Source: Vibrio nereis NBRC 15637
GTDB lineage: Bacteria > Pseudomonadota > Gammaproteobacteria > Enterobacterales > Vibrionaceae
Assembly (NCBI RefSeq): GCF_001591105.1
Contig: NZ_BCUD01000004.1
Coordinates: 214,538-278,537, forward strand
Direction of reading: 5' to 3'
Length of the DNA stretch: 64,000 nt
Part shown: one piece after another, positions 7,592 to 16,860 of the stretch
Layout of the letters: every line of letters begins with the position of its first letter
Numbering within the stretch: the first letter of the stretch is position 1
The notes under the pieces: generated by a model
Told to the model about the DNA's origin: nothing
Seen by the model: the letters and a program-made list of their open reading frames with translations, nothing else
The model's database searches: none
Program-made: the position numbers and the translations under genes

Positions 7592-8794
7592 ATGAACAAA
7601 TCAAAGGTTTTAGGAAGTACTTTGATCATTGCTGGCACAACCATTGGTGCCGGAATGCTCGCTCTGCCCCTTGCTTCAGCAGGTATTGGTTTCTCAACTT
7701 CACTTATGATCATGGTTGGCCTTTGGGCGTTTATGGCCTACACCGCCTTACTGATGATAGAAGTCCACCAGCATGCAGACCAAAGCGCTACATTACACAC
7801 GCTGGCTAAACAGTTTTTAGGAACCAAAGGGAAATGGGTCGCAAGTTTCGCGATGATGTTCCTTTTCTACTCTCTATGTGCAGCGTACATTGCCGGTGGT
7901 GGTTCTCAGTTTGGTGAGCGTATTGCAAGCTTAAGTGGTATAGAAGTGTCTTCAACGACCGCCACTCTACTCTTCACTTTTATCGTGGCGTCTATCGTTA
8001 CGGTAGGCACAGCGACGGTTGATAAAGTAAACCGCGTACTGTTCTTGGTAAAAATCATTGCTATGGCTTTGGTACTCACATTCCTAGCGCCTAACGTAAC
8101 TGAATCTTACTTGCTAAGTATGCCTGTAGAACAAGGCCTTGTGATTGCTGCTATTCCGGTTATTTTCACCTCTTTCGGTTTTCATGGCAGTATTCCAGCG
8201 GTTGTTAATTACTTAGACGGACACACACCGTCATTGCGTAAAGCGATTCTGATTGGTTCTGCTATCCCGCTCATCATTTACATTTTCTGGCAAGTTGTGA
8301 CTCTGGGTGTCGTTAACCAGTCTACGCTATTAGAAAATCAAGGTTTGAGCGCGCTTATCTCTACACTCTCAACGACAGTGCATCAATCAAACCTTGGTCA
8401 AGCGATTGGCATCTTCGCGGACCTAGCGCTTTTGACCTCTTTCTTGGGTGTTAGTCTGGGTTTATTTGAGTTCCTTGGCGACACAATTAAAAAGCGCACA
8501 AAGGGTAACTCACGTTTACTGGTTGCTTTGGTTACGTTCTTACCACCAATGGGTTTCGCCTTGTTTTACCCTCAAGGCTTTATTATGGCGCTGGGTTACG
8601 CTGCTATCGCTTTGGCTGTATTAGCTATCTTCCTACCTATCATGATGGCGAAGAAAGCACGTACTCAAGCAGAAGACTCTCACTACCAAGTGTTTGGTGG
8701 CAATGTTGGCCTTGTGGCAAGCAGTGTGATCGGTTTTGTTATCATCAGTGCACAAATCTTGATTACGTTCGGTGTGCTGCCAGCTTTAGGCTAA
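7592..8794 (+). CDS. tyrP: tyrosine/aromatic amino acid permease (TyrP/Mtr family)
   Basis: Proton-driven inner-membrane importer of aromatic amino acids, hydroxy/aromatic amino acid permease (HAAAP) family. The first helix carries the family signature GSTLIIAGTTIGAGMLALPL (residues ~9-28), and ~11 hydrophobic segments span the 400 residues. The conserved TSFGFHGSIPAVVNYL segment in the middle is typical of TyrP/Mtr. It is a single gene flanked by a possible TyrR site and a strong terminator. TyrP fits better than Mtr or TnaB by overall appearance, but substrate preference is not proven from sequence. Confidence 0.88.
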   Translation: MNKSKVLGSTLIIAGTTIGAGMLALPLASAGIGFSTSLMIMVGLWAFMAYTALLMIEVHQHADQSATLHTLAKQFLGTKGKWVASFAMMFLFYSLCAAYIAGGGSQFGERIASLSGIEVSSTTATLLFTFIVASIVTVGTATVDKVNRVLFLVKIIAMALVLTFLAPNVTESYLLSMPVEQGLVIAAIPVIFTSFGFHGSIPAVVNYLDGHTPSLRKAILIGSAIPLIIYIFWQVVTLGVVNQSTLLENQGLSALISTLSTTVHQSNLGQAIGIFADLALLTSFLGVSLGLFEFLGDTIKKRTKGNSRLLVALVTFLPPMGFALFYPQGFIMALGYAAIALAVLAIFLPIMMAKKARTQAEDSHYQVFGGNVGLVASSVIGFVIISAQILITFGVLPALG

Positions 8795-8814
8795 TCAGAA
8801 ATAATTGGTAGACG

Positions 8815-8841
8815 AGCGGCTCACCTGAGCCGCTTTTTTTG
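8815..8841 (+). terminator. terminator of tyrP
   Basis: AGCGGCTCA-CC-TGAGCCGCT followed by seven T residues, 20 nt after the tyrP stop. Confidence 0.9.
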
Positions 8842-8947
8842 ATCCTATTAATTAAAAAATCGATAAAACTTCGTGGTAAATGTAATTTTTTAGTCACTGC
8901 TACGTTCTTATTATTACGATAACTAAAAGCTATTTGACGGGGTTAAT

Positions 8948-10084
8948 ATGAAAGTGAAGTTTAAGTTTGTTTTGTCCGCTCTTGCTGCCGTCGCTGCCAT
9001 AACCTCTTTTTTAGGCACAGCTGACAGCGATATGTCTCGTACAAACGCTTCTGGGGATATTGAAGTTGCGACGTTAGCGGGCGGGTGTTTTTGGTGTACC
9101 GAGTCAGATTTGGAAAAACTACCTGGTGTGGTAGACGTTGTGTCTGGTTATTCAGGTGGTGAACTTGAGAATCCCACCTACAAGCAAGTATCGTCTGGCA
9201 AGTCAGGGCACATTGAAGTCATAGAAGTTAAGTTTGATTCGGAACAAGTTAGCTATGAACAGGTTTTAGACCAATTTTTCCGTCATATAGACCCAACGGA
9301 TGATAAAGGATCATTTGTCGATCGCGGTCCTCAATATCGTCCAGCCATTTTCTACCATAACTCACAGCAGAAGCAGATCGCTGAGCAGTTTATGCAAGAG
9401 ATCGATGAGCTTGGTGTTTTCCAGGCGCCACTCAAAACCGAGCTAATCAAGTTTGAGAAGTTTTGGCCAGCGGAAGACTACCACCAAGACTACTACAAAC
9501 GTAATAAGATCCGTTATAACTACTATCGTTATGCTTCAGGGCGAGATCAGTACCTAGACAAAATATTTGGTGAAGACCGTAACGAAAAGCCGGTAACACT
9601 GCGTGAGTTAATCAATCAAAGCAAAACAACAGCGAACGCGAAAACCTACACCAAACCCAGTGATGCTAAAATCAAAGCAACGCTCACTGACATGCAATAC
9701 TACGTCACTCAAGAAGATGGTACAGAGCGCGCATTCGAAAACGAGTATTGGGATAATAAACGCGAAGGGATATACGTGGATATTGTCTCTGGTGAACCTT
9801 TGTTCTCATCAACTGATAAATACAAATCTGGCACAGGTTGGCCAAGCTTCACCAAGCCAATCAGCGATAAGTATATTGTCACGCAAACCGATTTTAAGCT
9901 GATTTATCCTCGTACCGAGGTGCGCAGTAAATTTGCCGACTCGCATTTAGGTCATGTGTTTAAAGACGGCCCGAAACCAACAGGATTGCGCTACTGCATG
10001 AACTCAGCTGCGATGCGATTTGTCGCGAAAGAAGATATGAAAAAAGAGGGCTACGTAGATTATCTTTACTTATTCGACCGCTAG
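8948..10084 (+). CDS. msrAB: secreted MsrA-MsrB fusion, peptide methionine sulfoxide reductase
   Basis: Bifunctional enzyme reducing both S- (MsrA) and R- (MsrB) methionine sulfoxide in oxidised proteins. Residues 1-~25 are a signal peptide (KVKFKF then a hydrophobic stretch), so it acts in the periplasm. MsrA spans ~38-195 with [10 protein letters not shown] (Cys47, Cys50); MsrB spans ~240-370 with [17 protein letters not shown] and the catalytic RYCMNS (Cys350). Those are the only three cysteines: the MsrB domain has neither the CxxC zinc sites nor an internal resolving Cys. Electrons must therefore come through another partner or the MsrA cysteines. It is a single gene with its own terminator. 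Confidence 0.93.
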   Translation: MKVKFKFVLSALAAVAAITSFLGTADSDMSRTNASGDIEVATLAGGCFWCTESDLEKLPGVVDVVSGYSGGELENPTYKQVSSGKSGHIEVIEVKFDSEQVSYEQVLDQFFRHIDPTDDKGSFVDRGPQYRPAIFYHNSQQKQIAEQFMQEIDELGVFQAPLKTELIKFEKFWPAEDYHQDYYKRNKIRYNYYRYASGRDQYLDKIFGEDRNEKPVTLRELINQSKTTANAKTYTKPSDAKIKATLTDMQYYVTQEDGTERAFENEYWDNKREGIYVDIVSGEPLFSSTDKYKSGTGWPSFTKPISDKYIVTQTDFKLIYPRTEVRSKFADSHLGHVFKDGPKPTGLRYCMNSAAMRFVAKEDMKKEGYVDYLYLFDR

Positions 10085-10108
10085 TCCATCCAAATGTCGG
10101 GTAAAGAA

Positions 10109-10140
10109 AAGGCCAACGATGATTCGTTGGCCTTCGTTTA
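10109..10140. terminator. bidirectional terminator between msrAB and dbpA
   Basis: AAGGCCAACGA-TGAT-TCGTTGGCCTT is an 11-bp perfect stem. On the plus strand it is followed by TCGTTT; on the minus strand by TTCTTT. It lies between convergent genes. Confidence 0.8.
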
Positions 10141-10166
10141 TCTACAACCGTGCTATTTGCTTAATA

Positions 10167-11543
10167 TTACTTCATCACGCGGGCTTTAAAGTTACGCCCT
10201 TTCATCTTGCCTGTTTGGAGTTGTTTAAGCGCTGGTTTGACGACGTCATGCTCAATCGCAACATAAGAAACCATAGGTAAGATATTAATTTTACCGATTT
10301 TTTTACCGTCGATACCTGCTTGCTTAGTTAGCGCGCCTAAGATATCACCCGCACGTACTTTTTGCTTTTTACCACCCAGGATCTGGATGGTTTGCATGCT
10401 TGGGTAGAATGGACGTTCAACTGGCTTTTCTGGCAATGTTGAAGGTGAAATCGCGATATCCATGTACTCATCAATTCGAGCCACTCGATATTCTTCTTTC
10501 TCGCTGTAGAAGCTAAACGCAACACCTTTTGAACCCGCGCGGCCAGTACGACCAATACGGTGCACGTGTACTTCAGGATCACGTGACAACTCAAAGTTGA
10601 AGACTGCGTCTAGGTTGTCTACATCTAAACCACGTGCGGCAACGTCGGTCGCGACAAGAATAGAAATACTCTTGTTAGCAAACATGGTGAGCGCTTGTTC
10701 GCGTTCACGTTGTTCCATGTCACCATGAAGTTCAACCACACTAAACCCGCGGTGTTTGAGCTCATCCGTCACATTTTGAACTTCTTTTTTGGTATTACAG
10801 AACACAACCGATGATTCGGGCTTATGAGTCAGCAACAGTGCTTCTAACGCATCATCACGTTCTTCTGTCGTGTTTAGTTTGAAGAAACGCTGCTCAATGG
10901 TGCTGTGTTGGTGCGTTGACTCTACTTTCACCATCTCAGGCTGCTTCATAACCTTAGCAGACAACGACTCTATGTTGTGTGGGAAAGTCGCGCTGAACAA
11001 TAATGTTTGGCGGTCTGTTGGCGCTTGTTCGATGATGGTATCGATCGCATCTTCAAAACCCATGTCCAGCATGCGGTCCGCTTCGTCCAGAACTAGAGTA
11101 TTCAGTTCATCTAGGCTGATACGCCCTTTCGACATGTGATCCAAAATACGGCCAGGTGTACCTACCAAAATATGCGCACCGTGCTCCAGTGAGCCAATTT
11201 GTGGCCCCATAGGCATGCCGCCGCATAGTGTAAGCACTTTGATGTTGTGAATACCACGAGCCAAAGTACGAATCTCGGTCGCGACTTGGTCAGCCAGTTC
11301 ACGCGTTGGACAAAGTACCAAAGTTTGCACACGAAAACGCTTAACATTCAGGTTGGTAAGCAAGCCTAGTGAGAAGGCCGCCGTTTTACCTGAACCGGTT
11401 TTACCCTGACCAATCACATCTTTGCCTGCGAGCACAATCGGCAGTGCTTGTTGCTGAATAGTGGTCATTTCCGTGTAGCCTAGCGTGTCCAGTGTTTCGA
11501 GTAACTCTGGTCTTAGGCCAAGTGTTTTAAATGAAGTTGTCAC
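10167..11543 (-). CDS. dbpA: ATP-dependent RNA helicase DbpA
   Basis: DEAD-box helicase activated by hairpin 92 of 23S rRNA and acting in 50S subunit assembly. It has motif I GQGKTGSGKTAAFSL, II DEADRMLDMGFE, III SATFP and HRIGRTGRAG, followed by the DbpA RNA-binding domain (~385-458), recognisable from VRAGDILGALTKQAG and KIGKINILPMVSYVAIEH. The 458-residue length equals that of the E. coli protein. It is convergent with msrAB and downstream of folE, but a terminator at 11601 separates it from folE. Confidence 0.95.
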   Translation of the reverse strand: MTTSFKTLGLRPELLETLDTLGYTEMTTIQQQALPIVLAGKDVIGQGKTGSGKTAAFSLGLLTNLNVKRFRVQTLVLCPTRELADQVATEIRTLARGIHNIKVLTLCGGMPMGPQIGSLEHGAHILVGTPGRILDHMSKGRISLDELNTLVLDEADRMLDMGFEDAIDTIIEQAPTDRQTLLFSATFPHNIESLSAKVMKQPEMVKVESTHQHSTIEQRFFKLNTTEERDDALEALLLTHKPESSVVFCNTKKEVQNVTDELKHRGFSVVELHGDMEQREREQALTMFANKSISILVATDVAARGLDVDNLDAVFNFELSRDPEVHVHRIGRTGRAGSKGVAFSFYSEKEEYRVARIDEYMDIAISPSTLPEKPVERPFYPSMQTIQILGGKKQKVRAGDILGALTKQAGIDGKKIGKINILPMVSYVAIEHDVVKPALKQLQTGKMKGRNFKARVMK

Positions 11544-11600
11544 ATCTATACCTTTAAAGGATTCGCTGAATTTACAGTGTGAACTCAGCGATAAAAACTA

Positions 11601-11628
11601 AAAACCGCCTCAACTGGGAAGCGGTTTT
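11601..11628 (-). terminator. terminator of folE
   Basis: On the minus strand AAAACCGCTTCCC...GAGGCGGTTTTT forms a GC-rich stem closed by AAAACCGC/GCGGTTTT and followed by T residues, 28 nt after the folE stop. Confidence 0.8.
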
Positions 11629-11655
11629 AAAATCAATCTGTCGTCAATCGGCTCG

Positions 11656-12309
11656 TTAACGGATTCCGTGCAGAAACTCATGTCTGGTTGCCGAATTGGA
11701 CTTAAAAATACCACCTAAAGCTGTGGTTGTGGTTTCGCTGGTTGCGTCCATGACTCCACGGGATTTCACGCAGTAGTGTGTAGCATCAATCGTTACCGCA
11801 ACATCGTCCGATTCCAGCAACGTTTGCAACGCAACCAAAATTTGCTGCGTCATACGCTCTTGCACTTGAGGGCGCTGGGCAAAGAAACGAACGATACGGT
11901 TGATCTTAGAAAGCCCGATGATCTTACCACGTGGAATGTAAGCAACTGCGGCACGGCCATCGATAGTCACTAAGTGATGCTCGCAAGTGCTGGTGACGGT
12001 AATGTCTTTCACTCGTACCATTTCACTCACATCCATCTTATTTTCGATGACAGTGATCTTAGGGAAATTTGAATAGTCTAAACCAGAGAAAATTTCGTCC
12101 ACATACATTTTTGCAATGCGATGCGGTGTTTCTTCAAGGCTATCATCAGTGAGGTCTAGCTCTAACAGAGATAAGATTTCACGCATATGATACTGAATCT
12201 TTTCTTTTTTCTCTTCTCTGCTGAACTGATTAGGCACCATTGGCGTCTCTAATCCTCGACGTTCTAGCGCATCTTTTACCAACATTGCTGATTCGCTAAG
12301 ACCTGACAT
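11656..12309 (-). CDS. folE: GTP cyclohydrolase I, type IE
   Basis: Catalyses GTP to 7,8-dihydroneopterin triphosphate, the first step of tetrahydrofolate (and queuosine) synthesis. Zinc and catalytic residues are visible: TSTCEHHLV (Cys and two His), [16 protein letters not shown] and a second zinc Cys in [12 protein letters not shown]. At 217 residues it has the normal bacterial length; the N-terminal ~30 residues are the usual variable extension. It is divergent from moeA-moeB, both pathways beginning from GTP-derived pterins. It has its own terminator. Confidence 0.95.
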   Translation of the reverse strand: MSGLSESAMLVKDALERRGLETPMVPNQFSREEKKEKIQYHMREILSLLELDLTDDSLEETPHRIAKMYVDEIFSGLDYSNFPKITVIENKMDVSEMVRVKDITVTSTCEHHLVTIDGRAAVAYIPRGKIIGLSKINRIVRFFAQRPQVQERMTQQILVALQTLLESDDVAVTIDATHYCVKSRGVMDATSETTTTALGGIFKSNSATRHEFLHGIR

Positions 12310-12488
12310 TCCACTTCCTCTTAATTCGTCAAGAATCCCAATACGAGATTACCCCTTTAGGATGGCAGACAAGGATACTCGGATTTTTGAATAATTACAC
12401 CCATATTTTATAGGGGGTCATTATTGCCATTATTAATTCTGTGGTAGAGTGACCAAAACAAATTATTATAAGCACTTAGGATTTTGTT

Positions 12489-13724
12489 ATGGGCTGTTGT
12501 GATGCGCCGGGCTTAATGCCACTTGAAGATGCGATGGAGAACATGCTATCGCGTATTAAACCAATTCAAACCACATTACAGTTACCTCTTGCTGAAGCGA
12601 TTGGATACGTCTTAGCTGAAGACATTCTCTCTCCCATTTTCGTACCGCCCTTCGATAACTCTGCGATGGACGGTTACGCCATCCGCATTGCGGACCTTGA
12701 AAAGAACAACACGATGCCTGTCGCAGGCAAATCTTTCGCAGGCCAACCTTTTGAGGGCGAATGGCCGCAAGGTAGCTGCGTACGTATTATGACAGGTGCA
12801 AAAATCCCTGACGGTTGCGACGCGGTCATCATGCAGGAAAACACCGAAGTCACTGAGCAAGGTGTTACTTTCACGCAAACTGAAGTAAAACCACAAAACA
12901 ACATTCGCCCTACGGGTGACGATATTCGTCAAGGCGATATCGTGCTACCAAAAGGCGCTCGCCTAACCTCTCGTGATATTCCAATGATTGCGACATTGGG
13001 CGTTAGTCATGTAACGGTTGTGCGTAAACCTCGCGTGGCATTCTTCTCTACTGGTGATGAACTTAAACCATTGGGCCAACCTTTGGCCGAAGGTCAAATC
13101 TACGACAGCAACCGCTACGGCATTAAACCGCTGATTGAAAACTTCGGTTGTGAACCAATCGACCTCGGCATTATTCCAGACTGTCCTGAAACGCTGAAAG
13201 CGACATTTGAGCAAGCACAATCGCTGGCAGATGTAGTGGTAACATCGGGCGGCGTAAGCGTTGGCGAAGCCGACTACACCAAAGACATTTTGGAAGAGCT
13301 AGGTGAAATTGGTTTTTGGAAACTGGCGATCAAACCAGGCAAGCCTTTTGCGTTTGGCAAGCTTTCTACAGCTTGGTTCTGCGGCTTGCCGGGTAACCCT
13401 GTCTCCGCCGTGCTAACTATGTACGTACTTGTTCAGCCGATGCTGGCGAAACTGTCGGGTCACACCGAATGGAAAGCACCAGAATCCATTCCGGCAACAA
13501 CCAAAACAGCATTCAAGAAAGCACCAGGACGAACCGATTACCAACGCGGTATTTACACTATCGAAGACGGCAAATTTGTGGTTGAAACCACGGGCAACCA
13601 AAGCTCTGGTGCATTCCGTTCCATGAGCTTGGCCAACTGTTTTGTCGTGCTTGAACGCGAACGTGGGCGCGTAGAAGTCGGCGAAACCGTCAATATCCAG
13701 TTATTTAACTCAACACTGTACTAG
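12489..13724 (+). CDS. moeA: molybdopterin molybdenumtransferase MoeA
   Basis: Inserts molybdate into adenylated molybdopterin to complete molybdenum cofactor. Family marks include [12 protein letters not shown] near residue 55, [11 protein letters not shown], the MPT-binding region [20 protein letters not shown] and GLPGNPVS, over the usual ~411 residues. The start is supported by TAGGATTTTGTT before the ATG; the N-terminal MGCCDAPG is typical for Vibrio-type MoeA. moeB follows 9 nt later, so the two form an operon divergent from folE. Confidence 0.95.
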   Translation: MGCCDAPGLMPLEDAMENMLSRIKPIQTTLQLPLAEAIGYVLAEDILSPIFVPPFDNSAMDGYAIRIADLEKNNTMPVAGKSFAGQPFEGEWPQGSCVRIMTGAKIPDGCDAVIMQENTEVTEQGVTFTQTEVKPQNNIRPTGDDIRQGDIVLPKGARLTSRDIPMIATLGVSHVTVVRKPRVAFFSTGDELKPLGQPLAEGQIYDSNRYGIKPLIENFGCEPIDLGIIPDCPETLKATFEQAQSLADVVVTSGGVSVGEADYTKDILEELGEIGFWKLAIKPGKPFAFGKLSTAWFCGLPGNPVSAVLTMYVLVQPMLAKLSGHTEWKAPESIPATTKTAFKKAPGRTDYQRGIYTIEDGKFVVETTGNQSSGAFRSMSLANCFVVLERERGRVEVGETVNIQLFNSTLY

Positions 13725-13733
13725 GAGTTAACT

Positions 13734-14492
13734 TTGGAGATCCTGTCTGATCAAGAGATGCTTCGCTATAACCGTCAAATTATTCTTAAGCAGTTTGATT
13801 TTGAAGGCCAAGAAGCACTGAAACAGAGCTCTATCCTAGTACTCGGCGCAGGTGGTTTGGGTTGCGCGTCAACCCAATACCTTGCTACTGCTGGCGTGGG
13901 CGCGCTGACGTTGATTGATGATGATGTTGTCGAGCTATCTAATTTGCAGCGACAAGTGCTGCATCATGATGCTGACATTGGCAAACGTAAAGTGGATTCG
14001 GCAGCGCAATCACTAAAGCAATTAAACCCATACCTTGAAGTGCGCACCATCGATAAACGCTTGAATGATGATGACCTGAAAACGCTTATCGCTGATCACA
14101 CTTTAGTGTTAGACGCCTCTGACAACGTCGAAACTCGAAACCAGTTAAACCGCCTTTGCTACACGCTTAAAAAGCCGCTTGTCTCTGGCGCTGCAATTCG
14201 TATGGAAGGACAAGTAAGTGTCTTCACTTACCAAGACGAGTCACAGCCTTGTTACCAATGCTTAAGTGCTCTTTTCGGCAGTGGCGCATTAAGCTGTGTT
14301 GAAGCGGGCGTGATGGCGCCTGTAGTTGGCATTATTGGTGCGGTACAAGCAATGGAAGCCATCAAGGTGATTGCAAGCTATGGGAAACCTAAGCAAGGCA
14401 AGATTCTGATTCTGGATGCTCTAACCATGTCATGGCGTGAGATGAACCTGATGAAGATGCCAACTTGCCCTGTGTGCGGTTCCAACTCTTAA
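13734..14492 (+). CDS. moeB: molybdopterin-synthase adenylyltransferase MoeB
   Basis: Adenylates the C-terminal glycine of MoaD to allow its thiocarboxylation. An E1-like fold is evident: GAGGLGCASTQYLATAGVG nucleotide-binding loop, DDDVVELSNLQRQ, RNQLNRLC, and zinc cysteines in CYQC and CPVC. The start is TTG at 13734, which keeps the conserved LSDQEMLRYNRQI beginning and has AGGAG seven bases upstream; no ATG would preserve that motif. It is cotranscribed with moeA. Confidence 0.95.
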   Translation: MEILSDQEMLRYNRQIILKQFDFEGQEALKQSSILVLGAGGLGCASTQYLATAGVGALTLIDDDVVELSNLQRQVLHHDADIGKRKVDSAAQSLKQLNPYLEVRTIDKRLNDDDLKTLIADHTLVLDASDNVETRNQLNRLCYTLKKPLVSGAAIRMEGQVSVFTYQDESQPCYQCLSALFGSGALSCVEAGVMAPVVGIIGAVQAMEAIKVIASYGKPKQGKILILDALTMSWREMNLMKMPTCPVCGSNS

Positions 14493-14529
14493 CTTAGTGT
14501 GTAAGGGTGGTTGAGGGTCTTTGATATTA

Positions 14530-14838
14530 ATGAGTAATACTAAGATATATCTCGCCACCTTTTTTACCAGCTTGATCGTGCTGATTCTGCTACTCTATTT
14601 TCAACCTACAAATCGTAGCGATACTCAAGTTGGGTTTGTTGTTTCTCAAACCGAGACTCAATCTCTCGATGGACATCGCCGCTACCTGTCCGTACGCACT
14701 CAAACTAACGAGTTAATACTGATTCAATCCCCTGTAAACGCTAACTGCCCTAAAGGCTACCGCGTTGCTTTCAAAGAGGAACAAGGGCTGACTCAAAAAA
14801 CAATGTCGTATAAATTTGTCAGTTGTTCCAATAACTAA
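14530..14838 (+). CDS. small membrane-anchored protein of unknown function
   Basis: About 102 residues with one N-terminal membrane helix (IYLATFFTSLIVLILLLYF) and a soluble, probably periplasmic remainder with two Cys (residues in NCPKGY and VSCSNN) that could form a disulfide. The ATG at 14530 is preferred over a TTG at 14521, since GAGGG lies 11 nt before the ATG but only 3 nt before the TTG. It sits 37 nt after moeB and 17 nt before the sulfurtransferase, so it may be read in the same transcript. Family not recognised. Confidence 0.6.
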   Translation: MSNTKIYLATFFTSLIVLILLLYFQPTNRSDTQVGFVVSQTETQSLDGHRRYLSVRTQTNELILIQSPVNANCPKGYRVAFKEEQGLTQKTMSYKFVSCSNN

Positions 14839-14855
14839 ATGAAAAGGAATGGTTT

Positions 14856-15683
14856 ATGTCACCTCTGGTAACCCCTCAATGGCTTAACACTCAAGCGACC
14901 AATTCAAATCTTGTTATTTTAGATGCCAGCATCACGTTCCAGATCCCATCAGAAACAGAGAAAGACCAAGAAAACGTCATTCCTGGATCAATCCGATTTG
15001 ATTATGACCATGTTTTTTGCGACCCCGATTCTAAGCTTCCTCATATGATGCCTTCTGAAGCGCGCTTTAATCGGCTTGCTCAACAGATCGGCCTTAACAA
15101 CGAATCTGTAATTGTGGTTTACGATAACAGCGGGACATTTGCATCCCCTCGCGCATGGTGGATGTTCAAAGCTATGGGACACAAAGAGGTTTATGTTCTG
15201 AACGGTGGCTTAACTGCCTGGAAAGAGCAAGGGTACCCAGTCGCGCAGAATTACAAAGAGGTTACTCGAGAAGGGAATTTTCAGGGCACTCTCAACCCTA
15301 ACTATTTCGTCGATGCATCTTACGTGAACATGCAAATCAATGAGCCAAGCAGCCTAACGGTTGACGCACGATCTCACCAACGTTTTAATGCTGAAGTGCC
15401 AGAACCAAGAGCTGGCATTCGCAGCGGTCACATACCAAACTCGGTTTGTTTACCCTTTGCCCATGTCATGGACAAGTACCGAATAAAAGCACCCGAAGAA
15501 CTGAAAGAAGAGTTATCTCCCGTTCTACCGACAGACAAAGAACAATACCTATTTAGCTGTGGTTCTGGTGTAACGGCGTGTATTATTCTTTTGGCAGCGC
15601 ACACCTGTGGCTACGAGAACCTTGCCGTTTACGATGGGTCGTGGACGGAATGGGGAGGCAATAGCAACCTACCAATAGAGTAA
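14856..15683 (+). CDS. sseA: 3-mercaptopyruvate/thiosulfate sulfurtransferase (SseA-like)
   Basis: Two-domain rhodanese transferring sulfane sulfur. The N-terminal inactive domain ends with the VLNGGLTAWKEQGYP signature (~residues 110-125), and the C-terminal domain carries the catalytic loop CGSGVTA near residue 232, the form typical of mercaptopyruvate sulfurtransferases (CG(S/T)GVTA), followed by YDGSWTEWG. The 275-residue length fits. The AAAAGGA Shine-Dalgarno precedes the ATG. It follows moeB and could be linked to sulfur supply, but no direct role in cofactor synthesis is shown. Confidence 0.9.
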   Translation: MSPLVTPQWLNTQATNSNLVILDASITFQIPSETEKDQENVIPGSIRFDYDHVFCDPDSKLPHMMPSEARFNRLAQQIGLNNESVIVVYDNSGTFASPRAWWMFKAMGHKEVYVLNGGLTAWKEQGYPVAQNYKEVTREGNFQGTLNPNYFVDASYVNMQINEPSSLTVDARSHQRFNAEVPEPRAGIRSGHIPNSVCLPFAHVMDKYRIKAPEELKEELSPVLPTDKEQYLFSCGSGVTACIILLAAHTCGYENLAVYDGSWTEWGGNSNLPIE

Positions 15684-15879
15684 CCTAAGCTTGATAAAGG
15701 CTCCCACCTCGCTCTTTAAGTTAGCGGGCTGGGAGTTCGCCCACCTCTCCTATCTATTACTCAATAGCTTATTTCGTGATATTAACTTCTGCGAACCCAC
15801 TTCTATTGATGGTATTTCCCTAACTCTTTCCTATAGTTAATTAAGATAATCCCATTGTTACTAGATTGCAGGAGGTTAC

Positions 15880-16809
15880 ATGGCTTTCACGAAACTCCTT
15901 GTACCCATTGCGCCTGAGCAAGAGGTCAACCAAGCCCTACACCAAGCGTTTGTATTCGCTAATCAACAGTCTGCTCATGTTACTTTGTTGGTAGTGATTA
16001 AAGAGTTAGCCGAGTTTAAAGACATCTACCATATATCAGGGACAGCACTAGATATTCTTGATAAAGCGACGGAGTTTTATCATCAAGCCATGGAAGATCA
16101 TGTACAAACCCTTACCAAGCAATATCCGCAGATAACATTTTTAGTTAAGGTACGCGTAGGCATTCCGTATATTGAGATCATTAAAGAGGCTAACGAATCT
16201 CAATCGTCCATGGTCATTATTGACTCTCATAGAGAAGATAGAGAAGAGGCCTGCCAGCGAGGGAGTAATACGCTGAATTTGATGCGCAAATCTGAAACCC
16301 CTATTTGGTCAATCGCCACTCACTCAGCGCCGATAAAAAATGTCGTCGCGGCAATCGACCTAACTAATCAAGATTATCAAGACTTCAACAAGAAACTGAT
16401 TGCTCTCGCGCATGAGTTCTGCGCTTCAATAAATGCCAGCCTTACGTTTTGCCATGTGTGGAAATTAGAGTCTGAGGGATTTTTAAGAGACTGGAGTGGC
16501 TATAAAGACATTGATATCGCCCTACTTTCGCAAAAAATGCGACAAGAACGGATGGAGCGGCTCAAAGTATTATTGGCTCCCCACGAGAAAAGTTCAGTGC
16601 CAATGCAAGTTGAGTTGTTGGAAGGAGAAACACGACAAGTGCTTCCACAATACGTTAGCGATAATGGTATAGACTTAGTGATCCTTGGCTCTATGTCGCG
16701 CACAGGCATCTCAGGATTCGTGATGGGAAACACAGCGGAGTCAATGATCAATCAGTTGAACTGCTCAGTGATAACAATGAAGCCCGATAGCTTTAAATCC
16801 CTCATCTAA
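15880..16809 (+). CDS. tandem universal stress protein, UspE-like
   Basis: Cytoplasmic protein with two Usp domains in tandem (residues ~3-145 and ~155-305). The second has the ATP-type loop ending GSMSRTGISGFVMGNTAESM, where Gly-x2-Gly-x9-Gly-(Ser/Thr) is visible; the first domain has a degenerate loop. Length (309) is like UspE of E. coli (~316). Vibrio usually has another UspE near fnr, so I leave the symbol blank. The start is set by AGGAGGT six bases upstream. Role in stress survival or motility is a family-level inference. Confidence 0.8.
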   Translation: MAFTKLLVPIAPEQEVNQALHQAFVFANQQSAHVTLLVVIKELAEFKDIYHISGTALDILDKATEFYHQAMEDHVQTLTKQYPQITFLVKVRVGIPYIEIIKEANESQSSMVIIDSHREDREEACQRGSNTLNLMRKSETPIWSIATHSAPIKNVVAAIDLTNQDYQDFNKKLIALAHEFCASINASLTFCHVWKLESEGFLRDWSGYKDIDIALLSQKMRQERMERLKVLLAPHEKSSVPMQVELLEGETRQVLPQYVSDNGIDLVILGSMSRTGISGFVMGNTAESMINQLNCSVITMKPDSFKSLI

Positions 16810-16815
16810 ACTGAT

Positions 16816-16847
16816 AAGCCATAACAACGCTTGAGTCGTTATGGCTT
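16816..16847. terminator. hairpin between convergent usp and sorC genes
   Basis: AAGCCATAACAAC and GTCGTTATGGCTT form a 13-bp stem with one mismatch. T-tracts on either side are poor, so termination is inferred from position between convergent genes. Confidence 0.5.
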
Positions 16848-16860
16848 GGATTTGCGGCTT

